Shown: positions 1-5,820, counted from the first letter of the stretch. The stretch is 5,820 bases of DNA from an uncultured bacterium (GCA_903842475.1 CAIMMA010000095.1:1-5820), one strand, 5' to 3'. The notes: generated by a model not told the origin, from the letters alone. Numbers and translations: made by a program.

Positions 1-1849
1 CATAGAAGATCAGCATGAGCAGCACCAGCACCGGGGTGCCGCGCAAAATGGAGATATAGACCTTGGCGGGCAGGTTCAGTATCGCATTTTTCGACATCCG
101 CAGGAAGCAGACCAGTGCCCCCAAGAGCGTGCCGAAGACCGTGGCGAGTACGGAAATAATCACCGTGGTTTTCAACCCGTCCCAGATGAGGAGATACCGG
201 CCCTCCTGGATGATGTTGCTCTGAAAGCTGTTGGCAATGCTTTGGATGAAGGATAGGGACGCGGTTCCCGCCTTGGCCGGGGTGACGGTGGCGGCAATAT
301 TTTCCTTAAGGGCAAAGACGTTGGTGCCCATTTCATAATATTGATCTGAAAAATCGACTTTCTTTTTTCGTTCTTCGGTGAGCATCAAGGTACTGGCAAT
401 CATGTCGATCTTGCCCGTCGAAACCGCGGCAATCAGGCTACCGAACTCCATGTCCGCAAATTTGATTTCCTTCCCGAGATCGGCGGCAAATCGTTCCGAG
501 AGCTCAATGTCAAACCCGATGAGTTGGTTGTCCTTGACCACGGTAAAAGGCAGTCCCTTGTCGCTGACATTGCCCACGACCAGCACGCCGTTTGATTTTT
601 CCCGGGCAATCTCCGGCATCCGAGTGCTGCCCTGTTTCATCCAGCGTTCGACCATATCGTCGAAGACCCCGTTTTGGCGGATCTGCCGGAGGAACTGGTT
701 GAATTTTTCGCGGAGTTGATCGTTGTCCCGATGAAAACCCATGCCTATCGGTGCGGCCAGGATCGATTCCCCCACCAGCCCCAGCTCGCTGTCGTCGCGC
801 AGGATTGCAACCAAGGTTTCCCGGGTGTACAACGCGGCGTCAACCTTACCCGACTTGACCGCCAGCACCAGGTCGGACGGGGATTTGTACTGGAGGATGG
901 TTGCCTTGGGGTAGTGCTCCGTTGCATAGGTATCGTGAACCGAGCCGAGCAGCACCCCGATTCGTTTGTCCTGGAGATCGGCAACCGAGGTGATTTTGGT
1001 TCGGTCCTTTTCAGCCGTTTCGCTTGTTGTTTCGGTGGGGACCGGTGCGCCGGCAGAACCCGGCGTCGTGGAACGTCTGACCAGCGCGGAAATATCGTTT
1101 TCGATATAGGGCAGGGTGAAGCGAATGAATTTTTTCCGTTCCTCCGTTACATTGAAATTGGAAAGCGCAAAATCGATTTTACCCGATTGCAGTGCCGGAA
1201 TCAGGGCTTCGAAATTCATATCGAGTATCTCGATTTTTTTGCCGAGACGTTCACCGATCAGCTGGCTCAACTCAATATCCAGACCGGTAATTCTTCCCTC
1301 GGCCTGAAACGAAAAAGGTTCGACGTTAGCGCAGGTCCCCATTTTCAGCACACCCTGGGCCCGAGCGTTGTTGATTGCCGGCAGCTGCGGGGTTGCAGCA
1401 TATTTTGAATCGACCCATTTCACCCTCAGGCCTTGCAGAGCGCCTTCCTTGCTCAGATCGGATAAAACCCCATTGATTGCGGAGAGCAGTGCGGTATTTT
1501 CTTTTTTGATAGCTGCGGCGACTTCAAGTTTGTCCACCGGTTTATCAAGAATGATCAGCTCCGTATTTTTCTCCACAAGGTTCAAAAGCACGCTTTTGTC
1601 ATAGACAAAGGCATCGGCCTTGTGGGTCTTTATGGCCAGAGCCGCATCCGCCGCAGAGCTTAGTACCTGAAAATCCGCGTGGGGAAAATGTTTCCGGGCA
1701 GCCATATCGCCCGCCGAGCCGGAGAGGACCGCAATTCTTTGGCCGTCAATCTGCTCTAATCCCCTCGTTTCTTCTTCACTTCCCCCATAGCCCGTAACAG
1801 CAGTGGCCAGGATCAAACAGGAAAGCGCAAATAGCACTGCTTTTTTCAT
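1..1849 (-). CDS. ABC amino-acid-type permease fused to two tandem swapped-lobe solute-binding domains (partial, C-terminus beyond left edge)
   Basis: The frame is open for 616 codons from ATG at 1849 to the left edge. Residues 1-20 form a signal peptide or anchor (MKKAVLFALS, then a hydrophobic run). Four solute-binding half-domains follow: lobe 2 (about 31-146; GQRIAVLSGS, KADAFVYD with D84, W145), lobe 1 (166-259; EPFSF, GLDIELSQ, VTEER with R238), lobe 2 (287-404; DKRIGVLLGS, KVDAALYT, W403) and lobe 1 (421-516; LPFTV, GFDIELSE, LTEER with R494). A Ser/Thr/Pro/Ala/Glu-rich linker (260-286) separates the two lobe 2-lobe 1 pairs. From about 530 comes a HisM/GlnP-type membrane domain (GLKTTVIIS, VYISILRGTPVLVL); its later helices and EAA loop lie outside. 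By family, it imports polar amino acids or related solutes with an ATPase not seen here. Fused receptor-permeases such as GlnP are known, but their binding domains have the usual lobe order. The SD is GAGAGG, only 3 nt from the ATG. The ligand cannot be named. Confidence 0.9.
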   Translation of the reverse strand, partial: MKKAVLFALSCLILATAVTGYGGSEEETRGLEQIDGQRIAVLSGSAGDMAARKHFPHADFQVLSSAADAALAIKTHKADAFVYDKSVLLNLVEKNTELIILDKPVDKLEVAAAIKKENTALLSAINGVLSDLSKEGALQGLRVKWVDSKYAATPQLPAINNARAQGVLKMGTCANVEPFSFQAEGRITGLDIELSQLIGERLGKKIEILDMNFEALIPALQSGKIDFALSNFNVTEERKKFIRFTLPYIENDISALVRRSTTPGSAGAPVPTETTSETAEKDRTKITSVADLQDKRIGVLLGSVHDTYATEHYPKATILQYKSPSDLVLAVKSGKVDAALYTRETLVAILRDDSELGLVGESILAAPIGMGFHRDNDQLREKFNQFLRQIRQNGVFDDMVERWMKQGSTRMPEIAREKSNGVLVVGNVSDKGLPFTVVKDNQLIGFDIELSERFAADLGKEIKFADMEFGSLIAAVSTGKIDMIASTLMLTEERKKKVDFSDQYYEMGTNVFALKENIAATVTPAKAGTASLSFIQSIANSFQSNIIQEGRYLLIWDGLKTTVIISVLATVFGTLLGALVCFLRMSKNAILNLPAKVYISILRGTPVLVLLMLIFY

Positions 1850-1869
1850 GAACCTCTCTCTTGAGCCTT

Positions 1870-1898
1870 GGTGATGACGGTTGATATCCCGATGCACC
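1870..1898 (-). other. Possible imperfect hairpin between the two transporter genes
   Basis: Directly after the TAA of the binding lipoprotein, the minus strand can fold GGTG-AT-CGG against CCG-AT-CACC, with a one-base and a two-base bulge and an 8-base loop. It has no U-tract, so it is not a convincing terminator. If real, it might protect the 3' end of the lipoprotein transcript or reduce read-through into the permease, which would favour more receptor than transporter. It is short and imperfect and may be chance. Confidence 0.2.
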
Positions 1899-2684
1899 TT
1901 ATTCTCGGACCAGGGCGGCAATACCGCCGGTATAATACGGTTCGGAAAAGAGCACCTTTTTTTGGCGTTCCTCGGTGATGGTGATGCAGGCGGCGATCAT
2001 ATCCACCTTGCCGGAGATCAAGGCGGGGATAAGCGCGCCAAAGTCCATATTGACCACTTCAAGTTTCATATCAAGCCGTTGCGCGATATAGCGGGCCAGT
2101 TCGATGTCAAAGCCGACAATGTTCCGTGAGCCGTCGACAAAGGCAAACGGTTCCGTTACCGCGGCAGTCCCCAGCTTCAACACCCCCTGCTTGCCGTTTG
2201 ATTGGATCTCCGGCATGGCGGCCGGGTTTCCCGATGGGGGCAGCCAACGCTGCATCATGGCCTCGTAGGTGCCGTTTTTTCTCAATTCGCCGATAACGAG
2301 GTCCATGGTTTTTTTCAGCTTCTGCTTGTCCTGCTGGACCGCGAAGCCATAGTGGTCAGTGGTGATCATTTCCGGGAGAACGGTGAGTCCGCCGGTCTTT
2401 GCCGCAATATTTTTAAGAATGGGTTCGTCATAGGCCACCGCATCGGCCTTTCCGGCTTTTACCGCCAAGGCGGCGTCAAGCGTGCTGTTGAAATACTTGA
2501 ACTTTGCATTGGGGAATTTTGACAGGACCAGCTTGTCGGCAACGGTTCCGGTCGGAACGGCGAACTCCTTGCCCTCCAGATGTTGGAGCTTGGCGATCTT
2601 TTCTCGCTTGCTGCAGCCGGGAACCATCAATAACGCCAAAGAAACCAACCCTACACAGACTGTCCTGAACATGGTGCTTGTCAT
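1899..2684 (-). CDS. Solute-binding lipoprotein of the amino-acid ABC family with circularly permuted lobes
   Basis: A 261-residue protein. Residues 1-23 are a lipoprotein signal peptide ending in the lipobox VPGC (C24), so the mature protein should be lipid-anchored outside the inner membrane. Residues about 28-149 match the second half of PBPb-type binding proteins: LEGKEFAVPTGT, KAGKADAVAYD (D86 in the place of the Asp that usually holds the ligand amino group), HYGFAVQQD, ELRKNGTYEAM and RWL. After a linker (150-166, including MPEI), residues 167-261 match the first half: GVLKLGT, EPFAF, IVGFDIELA, LIPALISGKVD and TITEER (R240, the usual carboxylate-binding Arg), ending in ALVRE just before the stop. 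Lobe order is therefore reversed relative to the family, although both halves are complete. It probably feeds the permease fusion 49 bp downstream. The ATG at 2684 is chosen because it has an SD and a complete signal peptide; in-frame codons upstream to 3158 lie inside the phosphatase gene and read as nonsense. Confidence 0.9.
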   Translation of the reverse strand: MTSTMFRTVCVGLVSLALLMVPGCSKREKIAKLQHLEGKEFAVPTGTVADKLVLSKFPNAKFKYFNSTLDAALAVKAGKADAVAYDEPILKNIAAKTGGLTVLPEMITTDHYGFAVQQDKQKLKKTMDLVIGELRKNGTYEAMMQRWLPPSGNPAAMPEIQSNGKQGVLKLGTAAVTEPFAFVDGSRNIVGFDIELARYIAQRLDMKLEVVNMDFGALIPALISGKVDMIAACITITEERQKKVLFSEPYYTGGIAALVRE

Positions 2685-2691
2685 CAACCTT

Positions 2692-2696
2692 TCCTC
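2692..2696 (-). promoter_or_regulatory. Shine-Dalgarno site fixing the start of the binding lipoprotein
   Basis: The minus strand reads GAGGA 7 nt before the ATG at 2684, in a purine-rich stretch (GAAAGAGGAAAGG). This supports the 261-residue start over the much longer open frame extending up to 3158. A second ATG four codons in (2672) lacks such a site. Confidence 0.7.
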
Positions 2697-2731
2697 TTTC
2701 TTTAGTATTGCAAATGCGTTGTGAATACGGG

Positions 2732-4672
2732 TCAACGCTCTGTCCGCTTGCCCCGGTAGGTTATCGCCACCATGGTAATGTCGTCGGACTGCGGCGCACC
2801 CTGGGCGTGCTCCCTCACTTCGGCGCGGATGTACTGAATCATTTCCGTGAGGTCTTGCCTGGGAGCCCGCTCCAGGGCCGTGAGCAGCCGAGGCTCTCCG
2901 TAGAGCGCTTCCTCCGGGTTTTTCGCCTCGGTGACTCCATCGGTATAGAGAAAAAGGGTGTCCCCCGCCCGCAGGGTGAGTCGTTCGGTTGCATAGACGA
3001 TATCCGGCATGGGGCCGAGGACAAACCCGGGTCGCACGGCAAGATACCGGATTCCCTGAGAATCGAAAAGCAGCGGAGGGTTGTGTCCGGCATTGGCGAA
3101 GCGCACCTCGCCGGTTTCCGTATCCAGGATGGCGCAGAATACGGTTGCGAACATGCAACTGTCGTTATCTGCAGCCAGGATGGCGTTGACCCCGGCAAGG
3201 ATCAGGTCCGGCTCTCCCAGCCGCTGTCCCTCGGACTTCAACAGGGTCTTGGCCACCATCATATACAGGGCGGCCGGGACCCCCTTGTCGGCGACATCGG
3301 CAATCAGGAAACAGAGGTTGGTCTCGTCCATAAAAAAGAAATCGTAGAAGTCGCCGCCGACTTCCTTGGCCGGATCCATGGAGGCATAAATATCGAACTC
3401 GGGACGATCCGGAAAGGCCGGGAACAGGCGAGGCAGCAGGCTGGCCTGGATATCGGTGGCCACCTTGAGTTCGCTCTGGATGCGTTCCTTGGCTGCCGTG
3501 GTTTCGGTCAGATTTTTGATGTATTCCTTCAGCGACTCTTTCATAACCTGGAAGTTATGGGTAAGCACGCCGACCTCATCATTGGACCGCACCCGGGGCA
3601 GCTCCAGATCGAAGTTTCCCGAAGCCAGCACCTGGGTTGCCGCCGCCAGCGAGCGGAGCGGTTTGGTGATGGTGCCGGCAATGAAGGCCACCGCCGCGGT
3701 CAGCAGCAGGATGCCGGCAAACCCCATGATTGCCATGGTCATGCTCAACTGGGTGACATTTTCGAGCAGCTCCGCCTCGGGGAAGACCACGGCAAGCGTC
3801 CAGCCGGTCGCCCGGACCGGTGCGTAGTACATCCAGCTCCTGACCCCTACCAGACTGGTGTAGAGCAGGAAACCGGACTCCCCCCGGATCATCTTTCTGC
3901 CCAGTTTCCGCAGGGAGGGATCATTCCGCGCCTCGGCGATGCTGAAGAAGGTCTCGTTCATGACCGTGTCCTTCAACGGGTGGGCGAGCACCATGCCGTT
4001 GCGGGAAAGCAGGGCGGCGTAGCCGGTCTTGAGAATCTTGACCGAGGAGATGAGTTCGGTCAAGGCGTCAAGAGAAATATCCGCGGTCACGATCCCTTTG
4101 AGTTGCCTGGTCCCGTCGGTCTCCCCGTAAAAGGGAACCGAACAGGTCGACATGGTAATATTGCCCGCCCCCTCATCGAAGTAGGGTTCGCTCCACTCGA
4201 GCTTGCCCAATTCCCGGGGAATCTGGTACCAATCCCAGTACAGATAGGGGACGTATTGATACGAGTCTTCCAGGCGGCTGAAGGCGATCTCGCCTTTTTC
4301 TCGATAATAATAGGGGGCATACAGGCGGGTTGCGGCGTTGAAGGCATAGGGCTCGAAGGCCACGCCCGAGCCGTATATTTCGGGATTTTTTTCGACCGTC
4401 GTTCTGATCAGGGCGAGGAGTTCCTGTTCCGTATACCTGCCGGTTTCCAGCGAGACGGCCACTCCTGCCGTCACCTTGGCAACCGCCGCAAGTTCCGTCT
4501 CCACCCGGTGGACCAGGGACAGGGCGAGGTTGCGCGCGTTGTTTTCCAGCTCGCGTTCGAGGATGGTGCGCGAGCTGTAATAGTTATAGCCGAGCGTCAC
4601 CGCAAAGATGAGCGAGCTGCAAAGCGCAATCACCAGGACGAGCTTGATGACGATACTATTTCTCCCCGGCAT
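2732..4672 (-). CDS. Membrane sensor phosphatase: double Cache, HAMP, SpoIIE-type PP2C
   Basis: A 646-residue protein. TM1 is about 8-30. An extracytoplasmic dCache_1-like sensor covers about 31-308 (DWYQIPRE at 147-154, EWSEPYFDE at 159-167, GIVTADIS at 193-200, NGMVLAHP at 225-232). TM2 is about 309-333, HAMP about 334-387 (TKPLR, then NDEVGVLTHNF), and a helical linker 388-412 (ERIQSELKVATDIQASLLP) leads to the catalytic domain at about 435-638. The metal-site motifs are intact: EVGGDFYDFF (D441), ADVADKG (D459, D462), NAGHNPPLL, YTDGVTEA (D578) and SDDIT (D630, D631), so it should be an active Mn/Mg-dependent Ser/Thr phosphatase. Family members usually dephosphorylate STAS-domain anti-sigma-factor antagonists in partner switching; no such partner is in view. 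The start at 4672 has the SD GGAGGA and lies within the end of the NMT1 gene (17 nt overlap), suggesting translational coupling. The sensor ligand is unknown. Confidence 0.95.
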   Translation of the reverse strand: MPGRNSIVIKLVLVIALCSSLIFAVTLGYNYYSSRTILERELENNARNLALSLVHRVETELAAVAKVTAGVAVSLETGRYTEQELLALIRTTVEKNPEIYGSGVAFEPYAFNAATRLYAPYYYREKGEIAFSRLEDSYQYVPYLYWDWYQIPRELGKLEWSEPYFDEGAGNITMSTCSVPFYGETDGTRQLKGIVTADISLDALTELISSVKILKTGYAALLSRNGMVLAHPLKDTVMNETFFSIAEARNDPSLRKLGRKMIRGESGFLLYTSLVGVRSWMYYAPVRATGWTLAVVFPEAELLENVTQLSMTMAIMGFAGILLLTAAVAFIAGTITKPLRSLAAATQVLASGNFDLELPRVRSNDEVGVLTHNFQVMKESLKEYIKNLTETTAAKERIQSELKVATDIQASLLPRLFPAFPDRPEFDIYASMDPAKEVGGDFYDFFFMDETNLCFLIADVADKGVPAALYMMVAKTLLKSEGQRLGEPDLILAGVNAILAADNDSCMFATVFCAILDTETGEVRFANAGHNPPLLFDSQGIRYLAVRPGFVLGPMPDIVYATERLTLRAGDTLFLYTDGVTEAKNPEEALYGEPRLLTALERAPRQDLTEMIQYIRAEVREHAQGAPQSDDITMVAITYRGKRTER

Positions 4673-5648
4673 CGGATCCTCCGGTAAAGACGGTGTAGTC
4701 GGGATAAGCGTGTATCAGGCCCTCGATGCACATTATGCTGCCAACGGCCTCGTAATCCGGTTGATTGAGCAGGCCGGGCGTTCCTTGGGGAGAGGCGGGC
4801 TTAAAGAGATCCCGCATCCGTTCGAGCATCCATTTTTGGTGGACCCGGTTGGCGGGCACTCGCGCCTCGCGCATCTGTCTGATGACGATGTCCAGCGTCT
4901 CGTCGGGATGTTCAAAGGCGTAGCGCCATCCCGCAAGCGATGCCGTGACCATGGCAGCCGCCAAGGCAGGGTCGCGATGGACGGTCTTTTCCAGGGCATA
5001 CAATCCATCTTCCGGGAAGTTCAGACCCTGCTCGTGGAGGAAAATGACCTCCAGCTCCTCCCGATCGAGGCCCGAGTTGAGCAGCGTGTGGTACTCGTTG
5101 TACCACATGGCGGAGGTCACATCGATGCCGCCGCGCAGAAAGAGGTTCACCGTCTGTGACTGGGGCACCTCATGGACCGTGATCCCCTGTTGGGCAAACA
5201 GGGCCCGGGGCGGTATGGACAGGTCGCCTCCCCATAACCCCACCTTCTTGCCATTCATGTCGGCAATGGTTTTGATGCCGCTCGTTTTCCGGGAAATCAG
5301 CATCAGGGAAGATTTCTGGACGATCTGGGCCAGGTTGACCAGGTTGACACCGGTGGAGCGATGCTGCAGGGCGGTGGTCAGCCAGAGCACGGCAAAGTCA
5401 GCCGCGCCGTTATGCAGGGCTTGGACCGGAGCGTGGCCCGGTCCGGCCTTGAGGATGGTCAGGTCGACGCCATGTTGGGCATAGAACCCCTTTTCAAGCG
5501 CCACGTAATACCCGGCAAACTGCGCCTGGGGGGTCCACAACGGCATGAGCGTCGCCTTTTTTAAAGCAGGTTCGGCGGCCGCAGGGGAAGGAAGGGCAGT
5601 GAACAAAAGGAGCGGAATGAGCACCGCCAGACAGCATTTTATCTTCAT
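4656..5648 (-). CDS. NMT1/THI5-like (SsuA-type) periplasmic substrate-binding protein
   Basis: A 330-residue protein with a Sec signal peptide (MKIKCCLAVLIPLLLF, then probable cleavage after A25 in SPAAA-EP). The mature part begins with the family's N-terminal block (LWTPQAQFAGYYVALEKGFY from residue 37, then GVDLTILKAGPGHAP). It continues with HNGAADFAVLW (79-89), LVNLAQIVQKSSLMLISRK (103-121), IKTIADMNGKKVGLWGG (125-141) and GLNFPEDGLYA (208-218), which all fit PF09084-like proteins. These bind pyrimidines, sulfonates or nitrogenous organics, or act as receptors for signalling proteins. The Cys cluster of yeast THI5 enzymes is absent, so a binding role is likelier than HMP synthesis. No SsuC-type permease or ATPase is in view; its direct partner in the cluster is the downstream sensor phosphatase (17 nt overlap). 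The SD AAGG lies 7 nt before the ATG. Substrate unknown. Confidence 0.9.
   Translation of the reverse strand: MKIKCCLAVLIPLLLFTALPSPAAAEPALKKATLMPLWTPQAQFAGYYVALEKGFYAQHGVDLTILKAGPGHAPVQALHNGAADFAVLWLTTALQHRSTGVNLVNLAQIVQKSSLMLISRKTSGIKTIADMNGKKVGLWGGDLSIPPRALFAQQGITVHEVPQSQTVNLFLRGGIDVTSAMWYNEYHTLLNSGLDREELEVIFLHEQGLNFPEDGLYALEKTVHRDPALAAAMVTASLAGWRYAFEHPDETLDIVIRQMREARVPANRVHQKWMLERMRDLFKPASPQGTPGLLNQPDYEAVGSIMCIEGLIHAYPDYTVFTGGSDAGEK
4677..4682 (-). promoter_or_regulatory. Shine-Dalgarno site of the sensor phosphatase, inside the upstream gene
   Basis: The minus strand reads GGAGGA 4 nt before the ATG at 4672. It lies within the last codons of the NMT1-family gene, which ends at 4656. The overlap means ribosomes finishing the binding protein pass directly over the phosphatase start, as expected for translational coupling. 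Confidence 0.7.
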
Positions 5649-5667
5649 TTTCAGACCTTGCCGGTAA

Positions 5668-5820
5668 TTACTCTTTCAGCTCAGCTGTCACGATCTCGAC
5701 GGCCTGCCGGGGCAGGAACACCTTGTCCAGCTTTTCGGCCAGAACCACAAGGCCTTCCAGCTCGATGGCTTTGCCGTTCACCAGCACCAGGTTTTTGGCC
5801 AGGGGCAACCGGGCTGTCGC
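5668..5820 (-). CDS. C-terminal fragment of an unrecognised protein
   Basis: The frame is open from the right edge and ends in TAA at 5668-5670, giving 50 residues. The start is outside the window. Readable segments are LPLAKNLVLVNGKAIELEGL and KLDKVFLPRQAVEIV, ending in TAELKE. It has no Cys or His and alternates short hydrophobic strands with charged turns, suggesting a beta-rich C-terminal domain. I do not recognise the family. It ends 19 bp before the NMT1-family start with no terminator between, so it is probably the preceding gene of the same operon. Its reality rests on the open frame, its position, and codon use like that of its neighbours. Confidence 0.6.
   Translation of the reverse strand, partial: ATARLPLAKNLVLVNGKAIELEGLVVLAEKLDKVFLPRQAVEIVTAELKE

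Noticed and set aside
674..1408. Open frame of 244 codons on the plus strand
   Set aside because: It lies antisense to the receptor-permease fusion, whose motifs are clear. The product has no domain-like pattern and starts without a convincing ribosome site.
1..1849. Swapped lobe order as the result of a frameshift or truncated gene
   Set aside because: The frame is open from the signal peptide to the edge with no stop. Both this protein and the separate lipoprotein have intact signal peptides followed directly by lobe 2, and the gene upstream of the lipoprotein is an unrelated phosphatase, so no missing lobe 1 is seen.
1817..1849. Lipoprotein signal in the permease fusion (Cys 11)
   Set aside because: The Cys comes after only ten residues, inside the hydrophobic stretch, preceded by ALS with a Leu at -2. 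This is too early and not a good lipobox, so an ordinary signal peptide or anchor is likelier.
2685..2731. Terminator or promoter between the phosphatase and the lipoprotein
   Set aside because: Only a 5-bp GTATT/AATAC inverted repeat with a long loop is visible. There is no U-tract and no convincing -35/-10 pair, so read-through within the operon is the simpler view.
2685..3158. N-terminal extension of the binding lipoprotein into the phosphatase gene
   Set aside because: The upstream codons read as Arg/Pro/His-rich nonsense in a shifted frame of the phosphatase. A good SD, an ATG and a complete lipoprotein signal peptide at 2684 define the start.
2678..4687. Open frame of 669 codons on the plus strand, antisense to the whole sensor phosphatase
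   Set aside because: Its translation is rich in Gly, Arg, His and Gln with no recognisable domain or signal, while the opposite strand has a complete set of Cache, HAMP and PP2C motifs. It looks like a codon-bias shadow.

Overview
The window is a single co-directional minus-strand gene cluster. It has five coding regions (two cut by the window edges) and only 19-49 bp, or an overlap, between neighbours. Codon use and moderately high GC are even throughout. There is no sign of a mobile element, RNA gene or CRISPR array. Proteins of this kind (Cache-HAMP-SpoIIE phosphatases, NMT1/THI5-like binding proteins, polar amino acid ABC transporters) are common in environmental Gram-negative bacteria. 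I would guess a Desulfobacterota-like (former deltaproteobacterial) source, but this is inference from style and not a marker-based assignment.

In transcription order (right to left): the C-terminal 50 residues of an unrecognised protein (5668-5820); a secreted NMT1/THI5-family periplasmic binding protein (4656-5648); a membrane-bound sensor phosphatase with an extracytoplasmic double-Cache domain, HAMP and SpoIIE-type PP2C catalytic domain (2732-4672), whose start overlaps the end of the NMT1 gene by 17 nt; a small lipoprotein of the amino-acid-type solute-binding family (1899-2684); and a large fusion of solute-binding lobes to an amino-acid-type ABC permease, running off the left edge (1-1849). 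No ATPase is in the window; it would be expected further left.

The most unusual point is the order of the solute-binding lobes. In an ordinary PBPb (type II) amino-acid binding protein, the half with the GFDIEL and TEER motifs (lobe 1) comes first and the half with the GK..GV and DA...D motifs (lobe 2) second. The free-standing lipoprotein here has them swapped: signal peptide, lobe 2, short linker, lobe 1, stop. That is a circular permutation. The fused permease carries the same swapped unit twice (lobe 2, lobe 1, lobe 2, lobe 1, membrane domain). The two genes thus hold three homologous swapped units, with ligand-contact residues that differ between units.

The cluster places two kinds of periplasmic solute receptor and a transporter beside a transmembrane sensor phosphatase. 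This suggests a combined uptake and sensing system in which a nutrient or metabolite signal is passed to a partner-switching pathway. The link between the parts is inferred from gene order only. No stretch over 300 bases lacks a gene.
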